From contig NZ_CP147737.1 of assembly GCF_037265215.1 (NCBI RefSeq), positions 3,256,001 to 3,320,000 on the forward strand: 64,000 nt of DNA. The letters are read 5' to 3'. Below are positions 25,643-34,724 of the stretch, piece after piece. The first letter of the stretch is position 1; the number at the start of each line of letters is the position of its first letter. Source of the stretch: Xenorhabdus griffiniae. Its GTDB lineage: Bacteria > Pseudomonadota > Gammaproteobacteria > Enterobacterales > Enterobacteriaceae. The translations under genes were made by a program, and so were the position numbers. A model generated the notes under the pieces. That model made no database searches and was not told the origin of the DNA. It saw nothing but the letters and a program-made list of their open reading frames with translations.

Positions 25643-25664
25643 AGATAGACAGTGGATAGTTAGA

Positions 25665-26201
25665 ATGAAAAATTTAATTGTGGGATCGACTCTGGCGCTA
25701 GGTTTACTATTTGGACCATTTGCGCAGGCAGAATATCAAGCCATCTCTGTAGGTTATGCACATATCAAACTACAACAAGAAAAAGCATTAAAAGGTGCAA
25801 CGTTAAATTATCGTTATGAGCTTAATAATGAGTGGGGGATATTGTCTTCATTTACCCTGGCTAAAGGCGATAGAGAGGAAAATGAAGAGGCTTATAAGGC
25901 AAAATTTAATTATTACTCATCTATGATTGGCCCTACTTATCGTATCAATGAATATATCAGCATGTATGGACAAGCTGGTATTGCTTCCCTTAAAGGCAAA
26001 TTTACAGAAGAAGATGATGATAGTGCTACTGAACAAAGTAACTTATCAAAAAGCGCATTAGCATGGGGAACGGGTTTTATCATTAATCCTGTTGAGAATT
26101 TTGCCGTCACAATTGGGTATGAGGGAAGTCACTTTAATTTCAATACCGAAGGCAAAGTCTCAACCAATGGCTTTAATATCGGCTTTGGTTATCGTTTCTA
26201 A
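25665..26201 (+). CDS. Ail/Lom/OmpX-like outer-membrane beta-barrel
   Basis: A 178-residue precursor. The start is ATG 25665 (MKNLIVGSTLALGLLFGPFA with signal cleavage AQA), not the longer frame that begins inside the upstream repeat. The mature part has alternating strands and the family end, GFNIGFGYRF with terminal Phe; SVGYAHIKLQ and YSSMIGPTYRINEYISMYGQ also fit the Ail/Lom pattern. It should form an 8-stranded barrel in the outer membrane. Homologues mediate adhesion, serum resistance or stress responses. Its specific role here is not known. Confidence 0.88.
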   Translation: MKNLIVGSTLALGLLFGPFAQAEYQAISVGYAHIKLQQEKALKGATLNYRYELNNEWGILSSFTLAKGDREENEEAYKAKFNYYSSMIGPTYRINEYISMYGQAGIASLKGKFTEEDDDSATEQSNLSKSALAWGTGFIINPVENFAVTIGYEGSHFNFNTEGKVSTNGFNIGFGYRF

Positions 26202-26281
26202 TTTCTTCGTTCAGGTGCGTTGTTTCTGATGGCGAATACTTGGTATGACTGATGCCACATAACTGTGCTGTTTATCAACAG

Positions 26282-26694
26282 AGTCATACCAAATATCAAT
26301 GGTTATCATGGGCTGACCTTCATCCATTGTTTAATGACAGTTGCTTAATGGGAAATCGCATCCCGAATGGCTTCCAATGAAGCGGGATTCTCAATCAGGG
26401 CAATATCGCTTGGTTCACGTCCTTCACAAATAGCCTGCATGGTGCGGCGCAACATTTTTCCTGAACGGGTTTTCGGTAATTGCGTCACAAAATAGACGCG
26501 TGCCGGACGTCCAACGCTACCGATTTTCTTATCCACCAACGCCATTAATGCCTTCTCCAAGGTGGCAAAATGGTCAGCACTCTGGATTTCTCGTCCTTCT
26601 TTGAGGACAGCAAACGCCACGGCAGTTTGTCCTTTCACTTCATCCTTGATACCAATGACGGCAACTTCTGCGACATCTTCGTGGCTGGCGATGC
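26282..26694 (-). repeat. left direct repeat: duplicated 3' end of prpE
   Basis: 413 bp nearly identical to 46726-47137, in the same orientation. It includes 63 bp of sequence beyond the prpE stop and about 350 bp of coding sequence. Homology begins at AGTCATACCAAATATCAATG and ends at GCGATGC, after which the copies diverge abruptly (CGTATCC here, ACTCTTC in intact prpE). The duplicated frame (26345-26694) encodes the PrpE C-terminus with a single visible change, Phe-Ala versus Phe-Thr in ADHFxTLEKAL. Confidence 0.95.
26345..26694 (-). pseudogene. prpE: propionyl-CoA synthetase 3' fragment
   Basis: The last 115 or so codons of PrpE (VAEVAVIGIKDEVKGQTAVA to ASLEAIRDAISH) with no start and no catalytic A-domain core. 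It retains the Lys-containing A10-type motif LPKTRSGKMLRR. The intact gene lies 20.4 kb away at 46788. This copy sits next to the outer-membrane barrel gene and is therefore presumably the original downstream neighbour of prpE, left behind or created when the NRPS island entered. Confidence 0.92.
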
Positions 26695-27335
26695 CGTATC
26701 CAACTCCAGTTAGCGCACCTGATTAATCAGTGCTGTTCGATTTTTCATGCCCCATGTCGGCATGATACATGATCTATTTGTGTTTATACACCGTATTAAC
26801 ATACAATGAATTTTAAAAAATAGTAAATAATTTGTGTGGTATGTGTTATGGGATATGCATCATGTTTTCATGAATTATATGTGGATTTTCAGAAAGCAAA
26901 CTTACATTATTATTAAATTATTTAATGGAAAATTATGTCTCTATTATAAATAGATTAAATAACGTTTCATAATTCTGATACACAACATTGTTTTAATCAC
27001 TTGTTATACATAGAGTTGTACGTTGTATAAGTATGTGGCACTATTTTGAAATGTTATCTAATTAATGTGGATAATAACGAAGGGTAAATATTAATTTCAG
27101 CTTGAAATGTCGAGTAAAGTTGTGCGGTAGCTTTACCATAAAAATAGATATAATTTACCCTGTTGATTATCAATCAAAATTCTTAATATGCTAATTTATA
27201 TCCTTCATTCCGTATTCTAATTATAAATTAATGTAAAAATACATACAGGTACTTAAAGATAAAAATATTATAGATATAGCTGCGGAAAGTCGGCTATATT
27301 AAATTCAATTTATTATTAATAAACCATGGTGATAT
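26695..27335. other. left margin of the NRPS island, no gene seen
   Basis: 641 bases of A+T-rich DNA between the prpE duplicate and the P450 start. Palindromes CTGATTAATCAG (26727-26738) and a degenerate family B-like stretch (AAATAACGTTTCATAATTCT ... CTATTTTGAAATGTTATCTAA, about 26952-27062) are visible. Any promoter for the biosynthetic genes should lie here. No integrase or transposase remains are recognisable. Confidence 0.5.
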
Positions 27336-27344
27336 ATGGATTCT

Positions 27345-28424
27345 TGCATTCACATAATAAGTGCAACACCGTTATAAACGAAGTAAACGAGTGGATATTC
27401 CTTTGAATAACTCATCCGGTGTTTTGTAATCCCGTGTCTTCCGTGGGCGTTTATTTAAGCGATTTGCGACGAGGTTTATCTCCCGCTCTGATACCTGATT
27501 AAAATCGGTCCCTTTTGGAAAGTAGTCTCTGATTAATCCATTGGTGTTCTCATTGATTCCTCTTTCCCAGGGTGAATAAGGATGGGCAAAATAAATCTTG
27601 GCCTCTAAATTTTTACTGATGAGTTCGTGTTCGGCAAACTCCAATCCATTATCAAAGGTGATGGTTTTAACCTTTTGTTTTATATTTGATAAATTCCTTG
27701 TTGTCGCTTTTGCAACACCTTCCGCTGTTTTATCTTCGAGTTTAATGATGACAGTAAATAACGATTTACGTTCAACTAAGGTTAATAATGCACTTTTATG
27801 ATCTTTTCCAACGATAGTATCCCCTTCCCAATCACCAATACGCTGCTTTTTATCAACAAGTTTTGGGCGATGCTCAATACTGATTCTATTTTTGATTTTT
27901 CCTCTGCGCTCATCACTTCCATAGCGTTTACGATATGGTTTTTTAGCAATCCTAAGGTGCTGCCATAAATCACCACCATTGATTTTATCCTTATAAATCA
28001 ATCTATACACGATTTCATGATGCAAGGATATTATCTTCTCCCTTTGAAGATAACCGACGGTTTGTTCAGGGCTTAAATCTTGCCAAATTAACTGCTTAAT
28101 CCACTTTGTTATCTCCGGTGTCACTTTGACGGCTTTTACCGCAGTACGGCGGCGCTCTGAAGCTTTAAGCTGAGCTTGTTTAGGGCAGTATTTCTGGGCT
28201 TCCCGGTTTCTTTTCAATTCGCGGCTAATCGTTGATGGGGCTCAATTAAGCGACGTTGCAATAAAACGTTGTGTAAAACCGGCTTCTTTTAAACTGAAAA
28301 TCTGATATCTTTCTATTTCGGTCAGTTGCATATAGGCCATAGTGCATTTTCCTTTGGCGAGAAAGATGCCTACTATAGCAACTGACCGCCTTTCTTAGAA
28401 ATTGCACTTATTAGGCGAATCCAA
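27345..28424 (-). mobile_element. IS30-family insertion sequence
   Basis: About 1080 bp. Imperfect terminal inverted repeats are TGCATTCACATAATAAGTGC at the left and, on the other strand, TGGATTCGCCTAATAAGTGC at the right. GATTCT occurs on both sides (27339-27344 and 28425-28430), as expected for a target duplication. It carries one transposase gene with a nonsense mutation. Confidence 0.85.
27372..28340 (-). pseudogene. IS30 transposase with premature stop
   Basis: The full frame from 28340 (MAYMQLTEIERYQIFSLKEA, GFTQRFIATSLN) hits TGA at the position of an expected Arg codon (CGA), then continues APSTISRELKRNREAQKYCP to the end. The catalytic part is intact: DWEGDTIVGKDHKSAL, TFDNGLEF and ENTNGLIRDYFPKGTDF. 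The 281-residue frame 28217-27372 lacks the DNA-binding N-terminus. The single nonsense change would inactivate transposition unless suppressed. Confidence 0.88.
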
Positions 28425-29726
28425 GATTCTTTATTTCTAAAATATAAATTCCTTTATTATTTTCTAAGTAAAAAGTTATATTATTTTTTTAAGTGTCAAT
28501 CTAAAAAACATGTCCAGCAACAAAAAATAAGGTTTGGTAAAACTAAAATATACTTTGCTCATAATCCTGAAATCATAAGGAGTGTATTTAAATATGGAAA
28601 AAGGCTCCACCGTGAACCTCTGCAAAAGATAATAGGAAAAGGACTATTCTCTGAGGAAACAAGTCCCAAAAGTAGAGAACGCAGAAAAAAAATTCAAAAC
28701 ACGATTAATCGAGATGTTATTAACTATATTGATTTGTGCATTCATCATAATTTTAAAACTTTCAAGTTCAATCGATTGAAAGATCATGAAATTATGTGTC
28801 ACTTTAGAAGATTAAGTATTGAAACCAATGTTGATATTATTCTTTCTCCTGAAAATAATAATGACAAGAAGAAATTAAGTGATGCTGTAGGTATTATATT
28901 AGATTATATAGAATATGATTTATTTACTTCAGTTAAAATATTAAAAAGCAAGAAAAAACAATTTTTTTTGGCTAAAAAACAAATATTTAATTATGTTTCA
29001 GATAATCTGAATAAATCACATCTGAAATCTGATAATAGTTTTTTGGGGTGTCTCACTCTCCTATATAATCAGGGGGAATTAACTGAAGAACAGATAAATG
29101 ATGAGATTCTCTCCTTTTTAGGAAGCGGCGTGGAGACAACTGGTACTATGTTATTTTGGGTTATGAAATGCTTTATGGATTATTCTGCTGAGGCAGAAAA
29201 AATAAAAAAAGAAATTACACAAGAAAATGTAAATCACAAGAGTGTATTAAAGAATCGATATTTCAATGATTTTGTATTAGAAACATTGCGATATTATCCA
29301 GCAGCCTGGGCAATGATCCGTTATATTGATAATGATTGTATTCCCTCTATTGAACCGGAATCATTTGTTTGGGTATCTCCCTGCATGACTCATTTTGATG
29401 AACGTTATTGGGAAAAATCTGAATTGTTTTATCCAGAGCGTTTTAATCACCCTTATGATAAGAATACTTATTTCCCATTTGCTCAAGGTACTCATAAATG
29501 TTTTGGTGAATATCTTGCAATGAGTCAAATGAAAGCATTTCTTTATCTTTGTGCTACACGTTTGGATACTAAAAGATGTAAAATCAAAATTGGAAAGTTA
29601 TCTTCAAAACTTGCATTAGCTCCCAAAAAAATAAGAGGAGAATTGATTGAGTATCCATAATCATAGAATTAAAGATAATATTCATAATCTTCCTGGTAAA
29701 ATAAGGTTATTTGTTTGGAGAATAAT

Positions 29727-30365
29727 ATGTTAATAGAGGAAACTTATTCTTGTTCTAAACAAGATAGTTATAGCGATGAAATGGAAATAATAAAAAAATG
29801 GATGCTGAATGTTATTGGTGAACCATGTGAAGAAATTAAAAGACATGGCGCGATATGCCCATTTGTGAAGAGGGCACATAATTCAGGCTCTATATATATG
29901 GTAGAATATGATGCCAAAGACGTTGAATACGATAAATATATTGACCATATTTATCGATTTTCTAATTTCTATAATAAAAAAGAGAAGCTTCTTCCTAATG
30001 ATAAGAAAGATCTTTTCAGTATTGTTATAATAATAAAAAATCTTTCAGAAGATAAATATAATAAATTTATTGATGCTGTACATTATACGAGTCGTCTCCA
30101 TTTTATGAAAAAAGCGCTTATGATTGGCGAATTCCATCCTCATTCCCAAAAACCCTCTGTGAGAAATAACGATTTTTGTCCTCTTGTAAGTCCAATACCT
30201 TGCTTTGTGATTAGAAAACTAACAACACATGATATTCTATTTATCAACCAAGAAGGTGATCAGATAGAAAAACGCAAAGCAGAACTTAGACTCTATGTTG
30301 AAAAAAATGGGATTACAGGAGAAAAAGCACATAATTTTCTTGAAAAGAGGATAAAGATATATTAA
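29727..30365 (+). CDS. unknown protein of the NRPS cluster (possibly DUF6875-like)
   Basis: The start is ATG 29727, with GGAG 6 bases upstream, giving 212 residues; the in-frame TTG 29715 overlaps that ribosome site. The segment EIKRHGAICPFVKRAHNSG and a later MKKALMIGEFHPHSQKP are the only motif-like parts. They resemble proteins of the DUF6875 kind sometimes found beside NRPS genes, but I am not certain. There is no signal peptide or membrane segment. It lies between the P450 and the exporter in the same direction, so it may be an accessory biosynthetic protein. Confidence 0.6.
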   Translation: MLIEETYSCSKQDSYSDEMEIIKKWMLNVIGEPCEEIKRHGAICPFVKRAHNSGSIYMVEYDAKDVEYDKYIDHIYRFSNFYNKKEKLLPNDKKDLFSIVIIIKNLSEDKYNKFIDAVHYTSRLHFMKKALMIGEFHPHSQKPSVRNNDFCPLVSPIPCFVIRKLTTHDILFINQEGDQIEKRKAELRLYVEKNGITGEKAHNFLEKRIKIY

Positions 30366-30399
30366 TAATGATAAATTATTCCTTATAAACCTATACATA

Positions 30400-31620
30400 A
30401 TGAAAAAAATTATGAGGCACATACCTTTTCAAATTAGTGGATTGTTAGTATTAAATGGTGTATCTATTTTAGGAAACGCTATTACTGAAATAGCTATTCC
30501 ATGGCTTATCCTTGAAATATCTGGAAGCCCGTTTTTGGTTGCAGTAGTTATGTCAGCTAAAATATTACCAGTGATATTATCCATGTTTTTTAGTGCACCA
30601 ATTGTAGATAAATATGGAGCATTTCAAATTTCAATATTTTCTGATATTGTTAATTTCATTAGTGTATTATTGATTCCTATATTTTACACTATTGAAATAA
30701 TGAATTTTTACTTATTAGCTATTCTTCTTATACTTGCAACAATTCTGGATGTTCCTGGTAGATTAGCTAAAGATATCATGTTGGCTAAGGAAATAAAAAA
30801 GAATAAAAATGAAAGTGAGCTTGTAAATGGTATAAATAGCACAATTGAAAATATTTGTGATCTTGCAGGGCCAATATTTGGTGCATTTATGATATCAGTA
30901 TTGGGTACGATAAATGTATTATATTTTGATGCAGCAAGTTTTTTAGTTGTTGCTTTGGGAGTACTCGTGTTGAAAAAGCATTTTATTTCTGAAGTTAATC
31001 AAATATACAAAATGCCATCGCAGCCATATCATTATTTATTGGAATCTGTTAAATATATTAAATCGGAAAGAGAAATATTTTCTGTTCTCATCATTAGTTC
31101 AATAGTTAATTTTGTTATAACACCATTTCTTATAATTTATTTACCCTATATTAATAAACAAGAGTTTAATTCTGTATTGAGTCTTGGTGTCTCTATGATG
31201 TGTTTTGGCTTTGGCACTAGCCTTTCTTCGTTATTTTATGGAATATTTGGAAAATATTTCTCAAAACATCAAATTATTATTGTAGGTTACACCTTACTTA
31301 TTCTGTGTTTCTTGTCTTTAAATCTAATCTACTCACAATATGTCTTTTTCGTACAACTCTTTGTAGTAGGCTGTTGTATTGGTTTCGCTGGTCCCGTTGA
31401 GATCACTATGATCCAGCAGCAAGTACCAGAAAATCTATTTGGTCGTATAATGACGATTTTTTCTTCCACTCGTTTTTTTTCCGTACCTATTGGATATGTC
31501 TGTTTCGGGACAATATTGGAGTCAAATATTGCCAGACAAACGCCTTTAATCATGGCGGGAACAATACTATGTGGCTTATTAGTATATCTTTTTCTGTTAA
31601 GAATACACTATAAAAATTAA
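30400..31620 (+). CDS. MFS transporter, probable exporter of the NRPS product
   Basis: A 406-residue integral membrane protein with about 12 hydrophobic helices, of the EntS/MFS_3-like type (AITEIAIPWLILEISGSPFL; MFFSAPIVDKYGAFQI; GFAGPVEITMIQQQVPENLF). EntS-type carriers export siderophores and other small NRPS products. Its position between accessory and NRPS genes fits self-export. Start ATG 30400 or ATG 30412; neither has a strong ribosome site. Confidence 0.87.
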   Translation: MKKIMRHIPFQISGLLVLNGVSILGNAITEIAIPWLILEISGSPFLVAVVMSAKILPVILSMFFSAPIVDKYGAFQISIFSDIVNFISVLLIPIFYTIEIMNFYLLAILLILATILDVPGRLAKDIMLAKEIKKNKNESELVNGINSTIENICDLAGPIFGAFMISVLGTINVLYFDAASFLVVALGVLVLKKHFISEVNQIYKMPSQPYHYLLESVKYIKSEREIFSVLIISSIVNFVITPFLIIYLPYINKQEFNSVLSLGVSMMCFGFGTSLSSLFYGIFGKYFSKHQIIIVGYTLLILCFLSLNLIYSQYVFFVQLFVVGCCIGFAGPVEITMIQQQVPENLFGRIMTIFSSTRFFSVPIGYVCFGTILESNIARQTPLIMAGTILCGLLVYLFLLRIHYKN

Positions 31621-31697
31621 ATGAAAGTCTAAAATAATTTTTATTAAACAATAACCAAATCAGAACTTAAATGTTATTTTGTTGAGGTCATATTACC

Positions 31698-32471
31698 ATG
31701 CAGTTATCTAGTTTGCAGCGTAGAATGTGGTGGCTAAATGAAACAAATATAAAAGCAACAGGGTTTAATATTCCTATCCTTCTTAAATCCAATACTATCC
31801 CTAATCAGGACTGGTTGAATTACATTATTTACCATGCTATACAGCTTGGATTAGGAAACTATAAACTGAGTAGTCTGGTTGACTTAAAATGGGAGTGGGT
31901 TTCCCATTTATCTTTACATATTGATATAATTGTCTGTAAGGAAACGGAACAATCATCAGTTTGTCAGAGCTTATCTAGGCACCATTTTGATCTTAGCCAG
32001 GAAGCACCTGTTAGAATCTACCTGATCTTAACAGAACAAAAAGCATATCTATTATTTGTTTTTTGCCATATCGTATTTGATGGTTCTGCTGCCGCACTAT
32101 TTCTTACTAGCTTGGATAGAACTTGTCGGAGATCTATAAAGTATCTCTTACATGAACCTAATCAACAGCAATACGATGATATATTTCTGGCAAAGAATAA
32201 TTCAGTCACATATTGGGCAACAAAATTACAACAATTTCGTGAAGGTCTTCTTATTGAAGAATTCCCCCAACAAGAAGAAGTTATGATATTTGAATTTCCT
32301 GCAGAACTATTTTCTCTATCACGGCAGTATTGTAAACAGATAAGAGTAAATTTATCCGACCTGATGTTATCAATCTGGGTTCAGTGGCTTATGCAATATT
32401 TTAATAAATCAGTAGTGACAATTGGTACAGCCAGTGAAAACAGAACTACCATTGAAAAAAAAGCACCTTGA
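31698..32471 (+). CDS. free-standing NRPS condensation-like domain, N-terminal part (frameshifted)
   Basis: 257 residues beginning MQLSSLQRRMWWLNETN, the opening of a C domain. The active-site motif is CHIVFDG (residues 123-129), in which the second, catalytic His is kept and the first is Cys. The frame ends ASENRTTIEKKAP* just after an A8 run at 32455-32462. The C-domain sequence continues in the -1 frame as STLNLYASIFPLVITDP (next entry), so the two frames together make one domain of about 393 residues. An acyl-starter or release role is possible for a free C domain placed before A-T. Confidence 0.82.
   Translation: MQLSSLQRRMWWLNETNIKATGFNIPILLKSNTIPNQDWLNYIIYHAIQLGLGNYKLSSLVDLKWEWVSHLSLHIDIIVCKETEQSSVCQSLSRHHFDLSQEAPVRIYLILTEQKAYLLFVFCHIVFDGSAAALFLTSLDRTCRRSIKYLLHEPNQQQYDDIFLAKNNSVTYWATKLQQFREGLLIEEFPQQEEVMIFEFPAELFSLSRQYCKQIRVNLSDLMLSIWVQWLMQYFNKSVVTIGTASENRTTIEKKAP
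32455..32462 (+). other. A8 slippery run joining two halves of a C domain
   Basis: Zero frame GAA AAA AAA GCA ends at TGA 32469-32471. A -1 shift (or one extra A by polymerase slippage) gives GAA AAA AAA AGC ACC TTG and continues the C domain. The run therefore may be a frameshift site, a contingency tract or a simple mutation. Confidence 0.6.
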
Positions 32472-32875
32472 ATTTATATGCTTCGATATTTCCACTTGTT
32501 ATCACAGATCCTTCACCTAAAGAAATTCATAAAAAATATAAATCAGTAAAAAAATTTCCTTATGTACCTTATGAAGAGCTGGCTAAATTAGATAATTTCA
32601 CAACTCCAAGTAGCTGGTTCGACTTTTTTTTCGGATTTCACCATTGGCCTAAAATACATTTTGATATTCAAGGAATAGGCTGGGAGATGTGTACATTCAC
32701 TCAGGGTATTTCGCGCTATCCATTATCAATGGATATATTTTTATTAGGCGAAAAAACTTATATAAAAATTGAGAAGGATATTGAACTTGATAGGTTAAAT
32801 TCCAAAGATATCTATGATCAGTATCTTCTACTTTTGCAGAATACTCTTCAAATGCCATTAATATCAGGAAATTAA
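32468..32875 (+). CDS. free-standing NRPS condensation-like domain, C-terminal part
   Basis: 135 residues in the -1 frame relative to the preceding part. NLYASIFPLVITDPSPKEIH and the following SKDIYDQYLLLLQNTLQM match the latch and C-terminal lobe of C domains (normally NRTRPELEGLIGFFVNTLPLR). It has no ribosome site of its own and its only start, TTG 32468, overlaps the upstream stop. It is probably made only by frameshifting, or the gene is broken. It stops 1 base before the next gene. Confidence 0.7.
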   Translation: MNLYASIFPLVITDPSPKEIHKKYKSVKKFPYVPYEELAKLDNFTTPSSWFDFFFGFHHWPKIHFDIQGIGWEMCTFTQGISRYPLSMDIFLLGEKTYIKIEKDIELDRLNSKDIYDQYLLLLQNTLQMPLISGN

Positions 32876-32876
32876 T

Positions 32877-34613
32877 ATGTTAAATAAACTCATTAATAAT
32901 CTAAGCGAAAATCAAAATAAAATAGCAATTATAGATGATTACAATCATTTTAGTTATAAAGAATTAAACAGTTTAGTAAAAAATATCGGCCAGTTATTAC
33001 AATCAATAGATGAACTAAATTCCAGATCTGCTTTTATTACGGTATTTCTTCCTGGTGGCTACCACTTCGTTGCTTCAGTATTAGCTGTAATATTTTCTGG
33101 TCATAAATATATTCCCCTTGATCCGAACATGGGGGCACAGAGATTACAACATATCTATAAACAGACGAACTGCTTAGTAATCACTATGGCATGTTATCAG
33201 CATTTGGTACCTGATGATTTACAATTCCTTATTCTGGATGAGTCATACCCTCACACAGCTTGGCTACCCCAACATCGGCAGGAGAATGAGTGTCTCTATA
33301 CCATTTTTACCTCTGGTACAACCGGTACTCCTAAGGGAGCACAAGTACATCTCGGTGGTTTTACGAATGTCGTTAATTGGTATATAGAAGAATTAACTAT
33401 TACTGGAAATGACGTGATCTTGATTCCTTCTTCAGTTAGTTTTGATTTGACACAGAAAAATATTTTTGCTGCATTAGTAACAGGTGCTTGCCTTGTCTTT
33501 CCATCGCTTTCGCCTTTTGATCCTATTTCTATATGTCAAAAAATTACGCAATTTCAAGTGACAAAATTCAATTGTACACCTTCTACACTAAGCCTACTTT
33601 CAGACACTGGACAGTTAGATTTTTTTAATAGCCTGAATACAATCGTACTTGGTGGAGAACAAGTATCAAAATCAGTGATTCAATTGTGGTTATCAAAAAA
33701 TCCAAAGATAAAGTTTATGAATTCCTATGGCCCAACGGAATGTTCAGATGTTGTTTGCTTTTGTTGGATTACGGAGACCATGTTATTTTCAAAACATCCA
33801 ATTCCAATTGGTCACGCTATTCCAAATACGGCTTTAACGTTGTTGGAAACTTGCTTAGATGAAGATAATTTAGAGATTGGAGAAATAGTGGTCACTGGAA
33901 AGTCGGTTGGGCTAGGTTATATTAATGCCACTTTAAACACTTCGTTTAAATTAAAGACTAACCCTCGATCTTACCGAACAGGGGATTTAGGTTATTTCCA
34001 TCAGGCGTTTCTCTATTATAAGGGGCGTACTGATCGACAAATTAAATATAATGGGAGCCTTGTTAATCTCACTGAGATAGAACATTGCTTGCTTACCCAC
34101 CCAGCCATTATCAATGCTTATGTATCACTATACAGAGATAATAATATTCTTGTCGCATGGTATCAATTAAAAAGATATGAAACCATAACGGTGGATCAGA
34201 TACAGTTTTACCTGAAAAACCAACTTCCAAAATATATGCAACCCAGTATGGTTATCCCCAAAAATATCTTTCCATTAAATTATAATAATAAGGTTGATGG
34301 AAACCAACTCATAAAAGAGTTAGATGCCACCAATGCAGAGATAAAGGTTTTTTGTAATGATTCAGTTTCTGATTTTCTCTATGATTCAATTAAGAAGATA
34401 ACAGGAAAATCTATTTTTTCGTCCTCACAACCTATTGCAATGTTAGGTATGAATTCATTGCAGATGATACAATTCCTTAATCGAATTAATAGGAAATACG
34501 ATTTAAAAATGATGCCAAGAGAGTTTGTTTCTTTAAATACGCTAGAGGATGTCGTTAACTTGATCAATAAATTACAGCGCGAAGGCGATAATTCAGATTA
34601 TATTATTATATAA
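32877..34613 (+). CDS. NRPS adenylation-thiolation (A-T) didomain protein
   Basis: 578 residues. The A domain has A3 FTSGTTGTPKG (144-154), A4 SFDLTQ, A5 NSYGPTE (282), A7 YRTGDLG, A8 GRTDRQIKYNGSLVNLTEIE and the A10 Lys in NNKVDG. The T domain phosphopantetheine site is LGMNSLQ (Ser527). Aligning by eye to GrsA gives the pocket code D-L-K-N-V-G-S-D-V-K, which I cannot assign. It is almost the same as that of module 1 in the next gene. The short acidic/hydrophobic C-terminal tail (GDNSDYIII) could dock to the TubC-type domain of the next protein. Confidence 0.92.
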   Translation: MLNKLINNLSENQNKIAIIDDYNHFSYKELNSLVKNIGQLLQSIDELNSRSAFITVFLPGGYHFVASVLAVIFSGHKYIPLDPNMGAQRLQHIYKQTNCLVITMACYQHLVPDDLQFLILDESYPHTAWLPQHRQENECLYTIFTSGTTGTPKGAQVHLGGFTNVVNWYIEELTITGNDVILIPSSVSFDLTQKNIFAALVTGACLVFPSLSPFDPISICQKITQFQVTKFNCTPSTLSLLSDTGQLDFFNSLNTIVLGGEQVSKSVIQLWLSKNPKIKFMNSYGPTECSDVVCFCWITETMLFSKHPIPIGHAIPNTALTLLETCLDEDNLEIGEIVVTGKSVGLGYINATLNTSFKLKTNPRSYRTGDLGYFHQAFLYYKGRTDRQIKYNGSLVNLTEIEHCLLTHPAIINAYVSLYRDNNILVAWYQLKRYETITVDQIQFYLKNQLPKYMQPSMVIPKNIFPLNYNNKVDGNQLIKELDATNAEIKVFCNDSVSDFLYDSIKKITGKSIFSSSQPIAMLGMNSLQMIQFLNRINRKYDLKMMPREFVSLNTLEDVVNLINKLQREGDNSDYIII

Positions 34614-34724
34614 TTACATTCTATTTTATATCTATAAAATAGAATGTAAATAAATTTATCTGATATATTTGCATTGTAAATTTATTGTCAAAGTTAAATT
34701 AATTTTCAGGAGGAGTAATAAAAT

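Larger units (their letters stand above)
24908..25664. other. intergenic region filled with short hairpin repeats
   Basis: It contains one family B copy (25071-25165) and two family A copies (25212-25295, 25537-25642), listed separately. The short minus-strand frame at 25307-25534 has no ribosome site and no recognisable feature; I do not consider it a gene. The promoter of yceJ probably lies within 24908-25020. Confidence 0.6.
27336..29660 (+). pseudogene. cytochrome P450, interrupted at codon 3 by IS30
   Basis: Removing the insertion at 27345-28424 joins ATG GAT TCT (27336-27344) to TTATTTCTAAAATAT. This gives MDSLFLKYKFLYYF followed by KIRFGKTKIYFAHNPEIIRS and the rest in one frame, about 412 residues, the normal size for a bacterial P450. 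Visible family motifs are FLGSGVETTGTM (I helix), ETLRYYPAA (ExxR) and the haem loop FAQGTHKCFGEYLA. The remaining frame after the IS lacks a good start. A P450 next to an NRPS usually hydroxylates or couples a carrier-bound residue or final product. With the IS in place, functional expression is unlikely. Confidence 0.88.

Noticed and set aside
26345..26638. Independent small gene of 97 codons
   Set aside because: It is the 3' end of prpE duplicated; the reading frame continues upstream to 26694 as PrpE without a start.
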